Positions 34,180-42,786 are shown, numbered from the stretch's first letter. The stretch: DNA of 64,000 bases from an uncultured Fluviicola sp. (GCF_902168135.1 NZ_CABHOL010000009.1:1-64000); one strand, 5' to 3'. The notes: generated from the sequence alone by a model not told the origin. Program-made: numbers and translations.

Positions 34180-35029
34180 TAGTCGCGTTTTTATTACAGA
34201 GTGTCCCAGAGATGCCATGCAGGGAATCAAGGAGTGGATTGATACTGCAGATAAAATTTATTATTTGAATTACCTGCTGAAATGCGGTTTTGACACGCTT
34301 GATTTCGGAAGTTTTGTTTCCCCTAAAGCAACTCCTCAAATGCGCGATACTTCATCTGTCCTGGAAGGACTGGATGAAAGTGAAACCAAATTACTGGCAG
34401 TCATCCCTAACGAAAGAGGAGCTGAAGATGCAGCTAAATTTGAGCGGATCCATTTTTTAGCATATCCTTTTAGTATTTCGGAAACATTTCAATTAAGAAA
34501 CACCAATGCCACCATTGAAGAATCTTTGAGAAGGGTAGAAGCAATTGCTAATATTTGTCACAAAGAAAACAAAGAGCTGATGTTATATCTTTCAATGGGA
34601 TTTGGAAATCCATACGGAGATGCCTGGTCCCCGGATCTGATTGTAACGTGGGCAGAACGGCTGACACAATTGTTTGAAGTTTCTCGCCTTTCATTGGCAG
34701 ATACCATCGGTATTGCAACTCCTGAGCTGGTGAAACAGGTGTTTTCAACGGTTTCTACCGAATTTTCAAATATTCAGATCTCTGCTCATCTCCATACTTT
34801 AAAGGAAAATGCTTCTAAATTAACACAGGCTGCTTATGAAGCTGGTTGCCGGTATTTCGAAGGTGCTGTTAAAGGTTATGGAGGATGTCCGATGGCCAAA
34901 GACGAATTGACGGGAAATATGCCTACTGAGCGTATGCTGGATTGGTTCAAGGAAAAAGGAATTGAGACAGGTGTTGATGCAGCTCGTTTTTCAGAAGCAT
35001 TTGTAACTTCTTCTAAAATCTTTCATTAA
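34172..35029 (+). CDS. Hydroxymethylglutaryl-CoA lyase
   Basis: A 285-residue HMGL-like TIM-barrel enzyme of the DRE-TIM superfamily, predicted to split HMG-CoA to acetoacetate and acetyl-CoA in leucine breakdown. The N-terminal [11 protein letters not shown] replaces the usual EVGPRDGLQ but keeps Arg-Asp, a form I recall from other Flavobacteriales. Metal ligands are probably in [13 protein letters not shown] (HxH) and the flexible catalytic loop in [23 protein letters not shown] (conserved Cys). I start at ATG 34172, not the TTG at 34166; it overlaps pyrD by 8 bases. Confidence 0.88.
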   Translation: MDNSRVFITECPRDAMQGIKEWIDTADKIYYLNYLLKCGFDTLDFGSFVSPKATPQMRDTSSVLEGLDESETKLLAVIPNERGAEDAAKFERIHFLAYPFSISETFQLRNTNATIEESLRRVEAIANICHKENKELMLYLSMGFGNPYGDAWSPDLIVTWAERLTQLFEVSRLSLADTIGIATPELVKQVFSTVSTEFSNIQISAHLHTLKENASKLTQAAYEAGCRYFEGAVKGYGGCPMAKDELTGNMPTERMLDWFKEKGIETGVDAARFSEAFVTSSKIFH

Positions 35030-35044
35030 TTGGTTAAAGTTCTT

Positions 35045-35695
35045 ATGAGATTCAGATTTATTTACTTTCTTCCGTTTTTTCTCCTGACATTATCTTGTGA
35101 TGATGATGCGGACGATGAAATTACGATCGAAAAAAGACATGCTGCGGATAAAGAACCTGCCGACAATACAATTAGTACGGATTTTAATGCAAATGCATTC
35201 TCATCGAAAGTGGAAGCAGAGTTGTTGAAGGAACTGCACCTTTGTGATCCGAAAGCCACATCTGATGACGATCCGGAACATCCGACCTGCAGCCCGAAAT
35301 ACTTCCGTTTCTTCAAATTGAACAAACAAACACCATTAAAAGATGGATTTAAACTGCTGATCAAAGCCGGAGTAAATGGCTTTCCATTAAGAAGGCTGTT
35401 GATTTTCGAGCGTGAAGACGATGTACTGGTGAAACTGAACGGTTTTAACGGGAATTTGATCGAAGAACGTGAGTCGGCTTCAGGATATAATGATTTGGTA
35501 ATCCGCTTCCCGGATAATGTTCAGGGAAATATTACCTATTATAACTGCTTGTTCCGATGGAAAGACGGAAAATACGATTATGTGAACTGTGAAGTAATCG
35601 ATGAAGATGTTCCGAGAAAAGTGAGAGCTGAGTTCATTGATTCGATGGGGGTTGAGATTAAGAAAATCCTTGACCGGAATGATATGATCTTTTAA
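35045..35695 (+). CDS. Lipoprotein, unknown
   Basis: The product is 216 residues from ATG 35045 (MRFRFIYFLPFFLLTLSCDDD); an upstream in-frame TTG at 35030 gives a poorer start. The lipobox LTLSC is followed by an Asp-rich sequence DDDADDE, the Asp after Cys being common in lipoproteins. The mature domain (about 55-216) is mixed alpha/beta with CDP and CSPKYFRFFK segments that may form a disulfide. No family is recognised. It follows the HMGL gene by 15 bases and may be in the pyrD operon. Confidence 0.7.
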   Translation: MRFRFIYFLPFFLLTLSCDDDADDEITIEKRHAADKEPADNTISTDFNANAFSSKVEAELLKELHLCDPKATSDDDPEHPTCSPKYFRFFKLNKQTPLKDGFKLLIKAGVNGFPLRRLLIFEREDDVLVKLNGFNGNLIEERESASGYNDLVIRFPDNVQGNITYYNCLFRWKDGKYDYVNCEVIDEDVPRKVRAEFIDSMGVEIKKILDRNDMIF

Positions 35696-35761
35696 TTGAA
35701 AATAAGAAGAAGCACTGCTTCTGATAACCGATCCACGGTAGTGGATTGAAAATAGATTGGA

Positions 35762-36178
35762 GTGAAAAGTTTCGTGTTTGTATTTCTGATTTTGATGCTG
35801 AGTGCTTGCGGAGATACGCACATTGAACCGATTGATCATTATATTTTAGTTCACGACAATTCTTCGAAAGTTTGGCTGGTAGACAAGCAGTTGGATGGTG
35901 ATAAAGATTATACGCCGCTTCAGATCGAGTACAAAGAGATTATTGTTTTTCACGAATCTCGGAATGCCTATTTTCACACTTTGAAAACACTGGGAACAAA
36001 ACCCGGCATTAAAAGATCTTACTGGCTGGATGAGTCCAAAAATGAATTCGGGTTTGTAGGTTCCAAAAAGAATATCGTTTTTGAGATCGTGAGTATGTCA
36101 CGGACAAAGATAGTTCTGAAACCTAAAAATAATTCTTATAAATATACAATCGTACTGATCCCATTTCCTGAATATTAG
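35762..36178 (+). CDS. Small lipoprotein, unknown
   Basis: A 138-residue protein beginning at GTG 35762 (read MKSFVFVFLILMLSACGD); no ATG precedes the signal sequence. The lipobox LSAC predicts lipidation at residue 16. The remainder is beta-rich and basic (KVWLVDKQ, KIVLKPKNNSYKYTIVLIPFPEY). No family is recognised. It is the second of three consecutive lipoprotein genes, 66 bases after the first. Confidence 0.65.
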   Translation: MKSFVFVFLILMLSACGDTHIEPIDHYILVHDNSSKVWLVDKQLDGDKDYTPLQIEYKEIIVFHESRNAYFHTLKTLGTKPGIKRSYWLDESKNEFGFVGSKKNIVFEIVSMSRTKIVLKPKNNSYKYTIVLIPFPEY

Positions 36179-36219
36179 ATTTGGGCGTTTGATATGTCAA
36201 TTTGAGTGAATGGATAAAT

Positions 36220-36250
36220 CTTGTTCTTCAGGACATTCTTTCTATATTTG
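36220..36250 (+). promoter_or_regulatory. Promoter with canonical Bacteroidota spacing
   Basis: TTG at 36221-36223, 19-base spacer, TATATTTG at 36243-36250, 16 bases before ATG 36267. It fits the TTTG-N19-TAnnTTTG consensus. Confidence 0.6.
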
Positions 36251-36266
36251 CCTGTAACTCAACCTT

Positions 36267-36713
36267 ATGAAAAAACGAGTATATTTTCAATTCTTATTCC
36301 TTGGTTTGTTTGCTGTTTCCTGTGGTTCTAATGAGGCCTGCAAAGATTGCGAAACAGAAACAACTACTGATACAATTGTAGAAGCGGATAATTTAGAAGC
36401 GGCCTTAAAAGATACGATTACAGAGAAAAAGTCTGTTGCGATTGAGAACAAGGAAAATCACGAAAAGATTGTAAAAAAGTACGGAGAACAATGGGATTTT
36501 TGTACATGCGTTGTGGCAAACGATTCCATTAATGATGCTTTTGAAAAGGGGAATATGACTCCGAAACAAGAGGAAAAGCTCATGGCCCGCTGGGAACATG
36601 TGGATAATAAGTGCAAGGAATTACTGACAACCCCGAACACTACCCCGGAAGAGCGTGCCAAACACGATAAAAAAGTGATGAAGTGTTTGAAACAGAACGG
36701 ATTGAAGAAATAG
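36267..36713 (+). CDS. Cys-containing lipoprotein, unknown
   Basis: A 148-residue lipoprotein (MKKRVYFQFLFLGLFAVSCGS; lipidated Cys at 19). After a Thr/Glu-rich linker with CKDCE, a helical domain (about 65-148) contains four regularly placed Cys: GEQWDFCTCVVAND, WEHVDNKCKELL and KKVMKCLKQNGLKK. These could form two disulfides in a small helical bundle. I recall similar C-terminal modules in other Bacteroidota lipoproteins but no named function. It has its own promoter and ends before a 12-bp hairpin. Confidence 0.7.
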   Translation: MKKRVYFQFLFLGLFAVSCGSNEACKDCETETTTDTIVEADNLEAALKDTITEKKSVAIENKENHEKIVKKYGEQWDFCTCVVANDSINDAFEKGNMTPKQEEKLMARWEHVDNKCKELLTTPNTTPEERAKHDKKVMKCLKQNGLKK

Positions 36714-36742
36714 ATCTTTAATCAGATAAAAACATTCAAAAT

Positions 36743-36770
36743 GTGGGGACGCAAGGCATTGCGTCCCCAC
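36743..36770. repeat. Perfect 12-bp-stem hairpin (GGGGACGC type)
   Basis: GTGGGGACGCAA (36743-36754), loop GGCA, TTGCGTCCCCAC (36759-36770). It is G/C-rich against an AT-rich background and has no T-tract, so it is more like a dispersed palindromic repeat than a terminator, though it may stop transcription or protect the 3' end. Confidence 0.75.
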
Positions 36771-36807
36771 TGTATTTATAATTATCCTGATTTTTTAAAA
36801 CTCTTAT

Positions 36808-36822
36808 TGCAATTTAATTGCA
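36808..36822. promoter_or_regulatory. 7-1-7 palindromic operator, Fur-family-like
   Basis: TGCAATT-T-AATTGCA is a perfect inverted repeat with 7-base arms and a single central base, the geometry of Fur/Zur/PerR boxes. It overlaps the -33 region (TTG 36807-36809) of the promoter whose -7 element is at 36830, so a bound dimer would block RNA polymerase. The regulator is not in the window. Confidence 0.6.
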
Positions 36823-36829
36823 TTTAGTT

Positions 36830-36837
36830 TATTTTTG
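36830..36837 (+). promoter_or_regulatory. -7 element of the metal cassette
   Basis: TATTTTTG matches TAnnTTTG, 20 bases after the TTG at 36807-36809. It ends 4 bases before ATG 36842, so the mRNA may be nearly leaderless, or translation may start at ATG 36857. Confidence 0.55.
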
Positions 36838-36841
36838 CCTC

Positions 36842-37174
36842 ATGAGTAAATCAGTGATGCGGATTATTTCTTCCATTTTACTGATCGGTTTCCTGGGATT
36901 CCTGGTTCCGATAAACACTTGGCATGTCCTTTCTCATGATCACAAAGCCACACACCAGGCAGAACATTCCAAAACACTCACCTTCAAGCAGGGCCTTGAA
37001 AAATGTGGAATGTGTGATTTACAGCTTCCGCTTTTATTTCACGAAGCAGAAAGTGTTGAAATTCGTCTGGCTGATTCCTTTGATTTTCTTTTCATTGACT
37101 ATACATGTTGTGAATTACCGGTAAAAGACACGCATTTATCCCTGCGCGGTCCGCCTGTTAATGAGTTAAGCTAA
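36842..37174 (+). CDS. Small His/Cys-rich envelope protein
   Basis: A 110-residue protein with an N-terminal hydrophobic segment (about 6-24), then a histidine cluster (WHVLSHDHKATHQAEH), CxxC (KCGMCDLQ) and a CC pair (YTCCELP), ending SLRGPPVNELS. The His/Cys content suggests periplasmic metal binding. I have an impression of similar small proteins with a terminal LRGPP motif encoded ahead of TonB receptors in Flavobacteria. ATG 36842 lies very close to the promoter; ATG 36857 (MRIISSILLIGF) is an alternative start. It leads the cassette with the TonB receptor 53 bases downstream. Confidence 0.65.
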   Translation: MSKSVMRIISSILLIGFLGFLVPINTWHVLSHDHKATHQAEHSKTLTFKQGLEKCGMCDLQLPLLFHEAESVEIRLADSFDFLFIDYTCCELPVKDTHLSLRGPPVNELS

Positions 37175-37227
37175 GAATCAGCATTTGGTGCTGATAACTC
37201 GTAGTTTCTTAACATCATTCAATTTTC

Positions 37228-39555
37228 ATGAAATTTTATTTATTGGGAGTATTTATTTACTGCTCCTTTTTGACGTATTCACAAAATTGTACGGAAACCT
37301 ATTCCATAACCGGACAGGTGAGGGATGTACATACCGGCCAGGCTATTCCGGATGCGCGTATTTCCATTGCTACGAAAACACTTCAAACGGATTCGCTGGG
37401 TTTTTTCCGATTCGATAAGCTTTGTCCCGGAAAGTTGGTCCTGCGCTGTGTTCCCCATTTTGGGTGCGAACCGGTAGATTTGGTTATAGCTATTCCTTAC
37501 AATGATCTTGTCATCTTTCAAGTGGAAACGCATCAAATGGAATTAGATGAATTATTGATCGAAGCTTATCGTTTTCCACGGGAATCGCAGGAAACCATGA
37601 CCTTGAAAACCAATGACATCTCTCAGATAAAAGGGAATACATTGGGAGAACAACTAATCCGTTTTCCGGGAGTAACAAGTTTGAGTACGGGGTCTTCCAT
37701 TGTAAAGCCGGTCATTAACGGAATGCACAGCAATCGATTGGTGGTTGTGAACAACGGGATCCGGCAGGAAGGACAGCAATGGGGAAGTGAGCATGCTCCG
37801 GAAATCGATCCGAACCTCGCTGGAAACTTAACGGTAATCCAGGGAGCTTCCGGCTTACAATACGGAACGGATGCAATTGGCGGAGTAATTCTTGTTTCTC
37901 CGGATGAACTGCGTTATCATAAAAATACGGCCGGATGGGTGAAGCTGAACGGGAACAGTAACGGCCGGGGAGGAGGAATTTCCGGATTAGTTGCAGGTTC
38001 GTTAACCAAATCCGGGAAATGGGCGTATCGTGTTCATGGAACAGGAAGAATCTCGGGAACACAAAAAACACCGGATTACCGGATAAAAAACACAGCTTCC
38101 AACGAATACAGCTATAGCGCAGCTCTGGGATATAAAGGAGAAAAGTTTGAAATGGACGCATTTTATACGAAGTATTCCACAAACTTGGGAATTTTTACGG
38201 GCTCACACATCGGGAACTTATCGGATCTGAAAGCAGCATTCGAGGCTTCCATACCGAAAGATTCCGGGTATTTTACGTATCAGCTGGAAAACCCGAAACA
38301 ATTAGTACAGCATGACTTGAGTAAGGTACATTTGGCATACAACTGGAACAAAAAGATTCGTACCAGTCTGGTATACGGTTACCAGTTCAATTTAAGACAA
38401 GAGTATGACCTGCACAAAGTTTATAACGATAGTCTTGCGGCATTGGACCTTCCGGCTTTCGAATTGAATCTTTGGACGAATTCACTGGAGGCGAAAACAG
38501 AGATTAAGCATACGGATCGCTTTAAAAGTGTTTTTGGTATTTCCGGACTGGAACAAAGCAATGCTTATTCGGGAAGGTTTTTCATTCCGAACTTTAAGAA
38601 GCTGCAGTTAGGTGGTTATTACTTAGGGATTTACGAAAATGAAAAATGGTTGTTTGACTTCGGTGTGAGGTATGACTATTCGAAATTGCAGGTCTTTGTA
38701 TATGAGGAAGATGTGTTAACGAAACCGGTCAACCAATTCCAAAATCCGAGTGCTTCGGCCGGAGTATCTCGTTTGTTGGGACATCACTGGATCGTAAGAT
38801 TGAATATGGGAACAGCCTGGCGCCCGCCGTCGATTAATGAATTGTACAGTAATGGGCTTCATCACGGAGCTGCGTCGATTGAAATTGGTGATGCACAACT
38901 GGATAAAGAGATTGTTTACAATTCTCAATTGGGAGTGCAGTACAAATCGCACCTTGCAAAGGTAGATCTATCTGTGTTTTACAATTATTTCGACGGGTAT
39001 ATCAACCTGCAGCCTTCGCTTCCTCCGATGTTAACGATTATAGGTGCTTTTCCGGTGTTTCATTACGTACAGTCTGATGTGCAGATCACAGGTTTGAACG
39101 GGAGGTTGGAAATTCCCATTGGAAAATATGTTTCCTACCAATTCCAGGGCAATTTCTTGTTGGGCACTGATTTAAGGACCAATCAGTATCTGTACGGAAT
39201 GCCTTCCAATCGAATCACCCAGCGTTTGCGTTTTTCTACTGTAAGAACCGGAACAAAACTGAATTGCTTTGTAGAAGTAGAGTTGTTGGATGTGTTCAGG
39301 CAAAAGCGCTATGTCCCGAACTCCGATTATGTGAGTCCGCCAAAAGGGTATGATCTGTTGAGTGCACAAGCAGGGATTACCAAAAAAATGAATAATGGAG
39401 AGAATTTCCAGGTTGTTCTGGGATGCTCCAATATCACCAATTTAAGTTACCGTGATTACATGAACCGTTTCAGGTATTTCACAGATGAATTAGGACGGAA
39501 CTGGACATTGAAAGTTATTGTTCCATTCGCATTAACCAAAAAAGAAAAAAGATGA
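37228..39555 (+). CDS. TonB-dependent receptor, ZnuD-like candidate
   Basis: A 775-residue outer-membrane transporter. A signal peptide (about 1-18) precedes a CarboxypepD_reg-like domain (SITGQVRDVHTGQAIPDARISIATKT, about 25-105), a plug (about 115-225: GNTLGEQLIRFPGVTSLSTG, HAPEIDPNLAGNLTVIQGASGLQYGTDAIGGVI) and a barrel ending in an aromatic strand. The plug phrase PVINGMHSNRLVVVNNGIRQEG followed by SEHAPEID recalls ZnuD-type zinc receptors, which carry a similar His-Ala acidic turn. It overlaps the next lipoprotein gene by 4 bases. Metal specificity is inference. Confidence 0.8.
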   Translation: MKFYLLGVFIYCSFLTYSQNCTETYSITGQVRDVHTGQAIPDARISIATKTLQTDSLGFFRFDKLCPGKLVLRCVPHFGCEPVDLVIAIPYNDLVIFQVETHQMELDELLIEAYRFPRESQETMTLKTNDISQIKGNTLGEQLIRFPGVTSLSTGSSIVKPVINGMHSNRLVVVNNGIRQEGQQWGSEHAPEIDPNLAGNLTVIQGASGLQYGTDAIGGVILVSPDELRYHKNTAGWVKLNGNSNGRGGGISGLVAGSLTKSGKWAYRVHGTGRISGTQKTPDYRIKNTASNEYSYSAALGYKGEKFEMDAFYTKYSTNLGIFTGSHIGNLSDLKAAFEASIPKDSGYFTYQLENPKQLVQHDLSKVHLAYNWNKKIRTSLVYGYQFNLRQEYDLHKVYNDSLAALDLPAFELNLWTNSLEAKTEIKHTDRFKSVFGISGLEQSNAYSGRFFIPNFKKLQLGGYYLGIYENEKWLFDFGVRYDYSKLQVFVYEEDVLTKPVNQFQNPSASAGVSRLLGHHWIVRLNMGTAWRPPSINELYSNGLHHGAASIEIGDAQLDKEIVYNSQLGVQYKSHLAKVDLSVFYNYFDGYINLQPSLPPMLTIIGAFPVFHYVQSDVQITGLNGRLEIPIGKYVSYQFQGNFLLGTDLRTNQYLYGMPSNRITQRLRFSTVRTGTKLNCFVEVELLDVFRQKRYVPNSDYVSPPKGYDLLSAQAGITKKMNNGENFQVVLGCSNITNLSYRDYMNRFRYFTDELGRNWTLKVIVPFALTKKEKR

Positions 39556-40118
39556 AAAAAAGAGCAATTATTTTTGGATTACTATCCATTGTTATCGCAC
39601 TGGCAGTTGCGTGTAAAAAAGAGAAGAAAAAAACAGTAACCACACCAACCAATCCGAATGAGCAGGAATTGATTACCACGTTTAAGATCGTATTTACGGA
39701 TGCAAACGGCGTTTTACCCAATGTGGAAGCTCAATTTGTGGATATTGATGGTCCCGGGGGAAATAATCCGACTGTTTTTGATACGATCCGCCTGGCTGCA
39801 AATGCAACTTATAACGCCACAATTACTTTATTGAATGAAGCTGCAATACCGGCTCAAAATATTACTGAAGAAGTGGAAGAAGAAGGAGTCGACCATTTGT
39901 TTTGTTTTGATTTGACCGGCGGCTTGAATGCGGTGATCACTAAAACGGACCTGGATGCAAATAACCTTCCAATCGGAATTACGAGTCAATGGACTTTGGG
40001 GAATGCTTCAACCGGAACTTCAACCATTCGATTGCGACATCAGCCGGGAGTAAAGAACGGGCAGTGTGATGTAGGTGAAACGGATATCGAATTGAATTTC
40101 CATACAGTGATTCAATAA
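39552..40118 (+). CDS. Acidic lipoprotein of the TonB-linked cassette
   Basis: A 188-residue lipoprotein (lipobox ALAVAC, Cys about 17) followed by KKEKKK and a Thr/Pro linker. The folded part has ELITTFKIVFTDANG, FVDIDGPGGNNP, then ATYNATITLLNEAAIPAQNITEEVEEEGVDHLFCF and a C-terminal LRHQPGVKNGQCDVGETDIELNFHTVI. I recall homologues next to TonB receptors being labelled 'type 1 periplasmic binding fold', a label the sequence does not support. The EEVEEEGVDH segment could bind a cation. The 4-base overlap with the receptor gene argues for a joint function, perhaps as a surface or periplasmic ligand chaperone. Confidence 0.75.
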   Translation: MKKRAIIFGLLSIVIALAVACKKEKKKTVTTPTNPNEQELITTFKIVFTDANGVLPNVEAQFVDIDGPGGNNPTVFDTIRLAANATYNATITLLNEAAIPAQNITEEVEEEGVDHLFCFDLTGGLNAVITKTDLDANNLPIGITSQWTLGNASTGTSTIRLRHQPGVKNGQCDVGETDIELNFHTVIQ

Positions 40119-40126
40119 TAAACCCT

Positions 40127-40155
40127 AAGGACGCGATGGTATCGCGTCTTTTTTA
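40127..40155 (+). terminator. Rho-independent terminator
   Basis: GACGCGAT (40130-40137), loop GGT, ATCGCGTC (40141-40148), T6; 12 bases after the cassette's last stop codon. Confidence 0.88.
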
Positions 40156-40230
40156 TTAACCGCAGATAATGAAAGGCCGCGAAGGATTAAATCATTTCCC
40201 CTTTGCGCTCTTCCATTCTCCGCGGTGGGA
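40154..40230. repeat. CGCAAAG-type palindromic repeat
   Basis: TTAACCGCAGATAATGAAAG on the left faces CTTTGCGCTC and CTCCGCGGTGG on the right. It lies between the cassette and the convergent GAPDH gene. Confidence 0.5.
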
Positions 40231-40233
40231 AAG

Positions 40234-40265
40234 AAAAAGGCCTTCTCTTGCGAGAAAGCCTTTTT
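40234..40265. terminator. Bidirectional hairpin terminator
   Basis: AAAAAGGC-C-TTCTC (40234-40247) pairs with GAGAA-A-GCCTTTTT (40252-40265) apart from one mismatch, loop TTGC. It serves the GAPDH gene from the right and possibly read-through from the left. Confidence 0.75.
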
Positions 40266-40334
40266 AATATTCAGTAGCTGAACTTGATTAATCCTGACGA
40301 TCCTATGAATTGTCAGGATCAATGGCTAAAGCCA

Positions 40335-41783
40335 TTAATAATAAATCAAACGCTGCACTTTTGTAATGTGTTTCGCTAAGCGGATAACTTGTTTTGTGTA
40401 TCCGAACTCATTATCATACCAGGTATAAAGAACGACATTCTTTCCGTCAGGAGAAACGATTGTAGCATGAGAATCGTAGACCGAACAGCATGTGTTTCCG
40501 ATGATATCGCTGGATACCAATTCCGGATCGTATGAATAGAAGATCTGGTTTACCAAATCACCTTCCAAAGAAGCTGTTCTTACCACGTTGTTTACATCAT
40601 CAATCGTAGTTCCGTTTTTCAATTCCAGAGAAAGGATTGCCAATGAACCGTTTGGAGTTGGTACACGAACCGCGTTAGCAGTCAATTTGTCTTTCAAATC
40701 AGGAATTACTTTTGTTACAGCCGCACCGGCACCCGTTGAAGTAATTACCATATTGATAGCAGCAGAACGTCCGCGACGGGATGATTTGTGCATGTTATCG
40801 AGCAGGTTTTGGTCGTTCGTATAAGCGTGAACTGTTTCGATATGACCTTTCACAATTCCGAATGCATCGTTTACTACTTTCAAAATAGGGGAGATTGCAT
40901 TCGTTGTACAGGAAGCCGCAGAGTAAATCGTTTCGTTCTCAACATCTAAAGTTCCCTGGTTAATACCATAAACAACGTTTGGAACTTCTTTACCAGGCGC
41001 AGTCAAAAGCACTTTGGAAACTCCTTTGGAAGCCATGTGTTTCGATAAAGCTTCACGGTTTGTATAAACACCTGTGTTATCGATAACCAAGGCATTGTTG
41101 ATGCCGTATTTCGTGTAATCTACTTCTTCCGGATTGGAAGCGTCGATCATATGAACGATTTGTCCGTTGATGATCAATGTTTTGTTTTCCAAATCTTCTA
41201 CAACACTTCCCTTGAAAGCACCGTGAACAGAATCAGAGCGCAGCAAAGCAGCACGTTTAACGATGTCTTTATCACTTGCACCACGTGTAACGATTGCACG
41301 CAGACGCAATTGCTGACCCTTACCTGCTTGTTTGATCAACTCACGGGCAGCCAAACGACCGATACGACCGAAACCGTACAAAACAACATCTCTTGGTTCA
41401 ACAGAACCGGAAGCACTGGAGAATTTCCCCAATTTATCAGCAAGGAAAGATGCTTTTGAATCGTAAGCACTTCCTTCAGCAATCCATTCGCTGGATAATT
41501 TACCGATATCGATCTTAGCCGGGGCTAAATCCATTTTCAACAATTCTTCTGCCAAAGCAGCTGTTGTTTCAATGTCGATAGGTTTCTTTACAACGTTCTT
41601 TGCATACTCATGCAAGTTCAGGATTTCAGAAATAGTAATGTCTGTAAGGTGATTACGGAACAAAACCAATTCGATTCCTTTGTCATAAAGCAATTCACCA
41701 ACGTGACTTGACAATTTAACAGCAGCGCGTTCTTTTTGAACGTGCATGTTTAACTCTTTTTCATAGCCTAATGCAGCTTCCAT
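40335..41783 (-). CDS. gap: Glyceraldehyde-3-phosphate dehydrogenase, long form
   Basis: A 482-residue GAPDH of the extended type found in Bacteroidota. The first ~125 residues are an added helical domain. The Rossmann motif follows at 137-143 (GFGRIGR), the catalytic Cys is C292 in AASCTTNAISPI, and the partner His lies in ETVHAYTNDQNLLD. SSRRGRSAAINMVITSTGAG and WYDNEFGYTKQVIRLA are further signatures. The ordinary enzyme is about 335 residues, so the extension is the notable feature; its role is not known to me. It probably forms 1,3-bisphosphoglycerate or works in gluconeogenesis. Monocistronic, with hairpins on both sides. Confidence 0.95.
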   Translation of the reverse strand: MEAALGYEKELNMHVQKERAAVKLSSHVGELLYDKGIELVLFRNHLTDITISEILNLHEYAKNVVKKPIDIETTAALAEELLKMDLAPAKIDIGKLSSEWIAEGSAYDSKASFLADKLGKFSSASGSVEPRDVVLYGFGRIGRLAARELIKQAGKGQQLRLRAIVTRGASDKDIVKRAALLRSDSVHGAFKGSVVEDLENKTLIINGQIVHMIDASNPEEVDYTKYGINNALVIDNTGVYTNREALSKHMASKGVSKVLLTAPGKEVPNVVYGINQGTLDVENETIYSAASCTTNAISPILKVVNDAFGIVKGHIETVHAYTNDQNLLDNMHKSSRRGRSAAINMVITSTGAGAAVTKVIPDLKDKLTANAVRVPTPNGSLAILSLELKNGTTIDDVNNVVRTASLEGDLVNQIFYSYDPELVSSDIIGNTCCSVYDSHATIVSPDGKNVVLYTWYDNEFGYTKQVIRLAKHITKVQRLIYY

Positions 41784-41840
41784 TCTTAACGGGTATATTT
41801 ATTTGTATTTGTTTTCCATTTAATAGCATGTGTATAAAGC

Positions 41841-41876
41841 AAAAAAGGCCGCCCGCGTTAGCAGACAGCCTTTTTT
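41841..41876. terminator. Imperfect hairpin terminator
   Basis: A6GGC (41841-41849) pairs with GCCT6 (41868-41876), with alternating mismatches inside and loop GTTA. It stands 2 bases after the sigma factor stop (minus strand). Confidence 0.65.
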
Positions 41877-41877
41877 C

Positions 41878-42744
41878 TTATCCTAAATATGCTTTCAATA
41901 ACTTATTTCGAGACGTGTGTCGAAGACGTCTGATCGCCTTCTCTTTGATTTGCCTTACACGCTCACGCGTCAGGTTAAATTTAGCACCGATCTCTTCCAG
42001 GGTCAAACCGTGGTTCATACCGATTCCGAAGAACAAACGGATGATCTCACGCTCTTTATCTGTCAAAGTGCTCAATGAACGCTCAATCTCTCTTTGAAGG
42101 GACTCAGCCATCAATGCATGGTCAGCTTTCGGAGAATCCGTGTTTGCCATAACATCCATCAATGTACCGCCATCTTCAGAAGAAGAAAGAGGAGCATCCA
42201 TGGATACGTGACGACCGGAAACGTTTAAGCTTTCTTTAATTTTATCTTCCGGAACTTCCAAAGCCTCTGCTAATTCTTCCGCTGAAGGAGGTCTTTCGAA
42301 TTCTTGTTCCAGTCTTGAAAATGCTTTGTTGATCTTGTTTAAGGAACCAACCTGGTTTAAGGGTAGACGAACAATACGCGCTTGTTCTGCCAAGGCCTGC
42401 AGGATAGATTGACGAATCCACCATACAGCGTAAGAAATGAACTTAAATCCACGCGTTTCGTCAAACTTCTGTGCAGCTTTGATCAAACCTAAATTCCCTT
42501 CGTTAATTAAATCGGGTAATGTCAATCCTTGATTTTGATACTGTTTTGCTACAGACACGACGAAACGTAAATTTGCACGGGTTAATTTCTCTAGTGCTCG
42601 TTGATCGCCTTGTTTGATTTTTCGCGCCAATTCTACTTCTTCCTCAGCGGTGATTAGCTCTTCTTTACCAATGTCCTGAAGATACTTGTCTAATGACTGG
42701 CTCTCACGATTGGTAATCGATTTTGTAATCTTAAGTTGTCTCAT
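41878..42744 (-). CDS. rpoD: Primary-type sigma factor RpoD/SigA
   Basis: A 288-residue sigma-70 of the short Bacteroidota housekeeping form, lacking region 1.1 and the long non-conserved insert of E. coli RpoD. Region 1.2/2: [25 protein letters not shown] and [56 protein letters not shown]. Region 3 spans about 135-210 and region 4 is [46 protein letters not shown]. It should recognise the TTTG-N19-TAnnTTTG promoters seen in this window. A minus-strand TAACTTTG lies upstream of its own start. Confidence 0.96.
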   Translation of the reverse strand: MRQLKITKSITNRESQSLDKYLQDIGKEELITAEEEVELARKIKQGDQRALEKLTRANLRFVVSVAKQYQNQGLTLPDLINEGNLGLIKAAQKFDETRGFKFISYAVWWIRQSILQALAEQARIVRLPLNQVGSLNKINKAFSRLEQEFERPPSAEELAEALEVPEDKIKESLNVSGRHVSMDAPLSSSEDGGTLMDVMANTDSPKADHALMAESLQREIERSLSTLTDKEREIIRLFFGIGMNHGLTLEEIGAKFNLTRERVRQIKEKAIRRLRHTSRNKLLKAYLG

Positions 42745-42786
42745 GTAATGAACTTCGTTTTATAACGATTAATGAAAATCAGGGTG

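Noticed and set aside
39552-40118. Type 1 periplasmic-binding fold label for the cassette lipoprotein
   Set aside because: The protein is about 190 residues, too short for that two-lobed fold.
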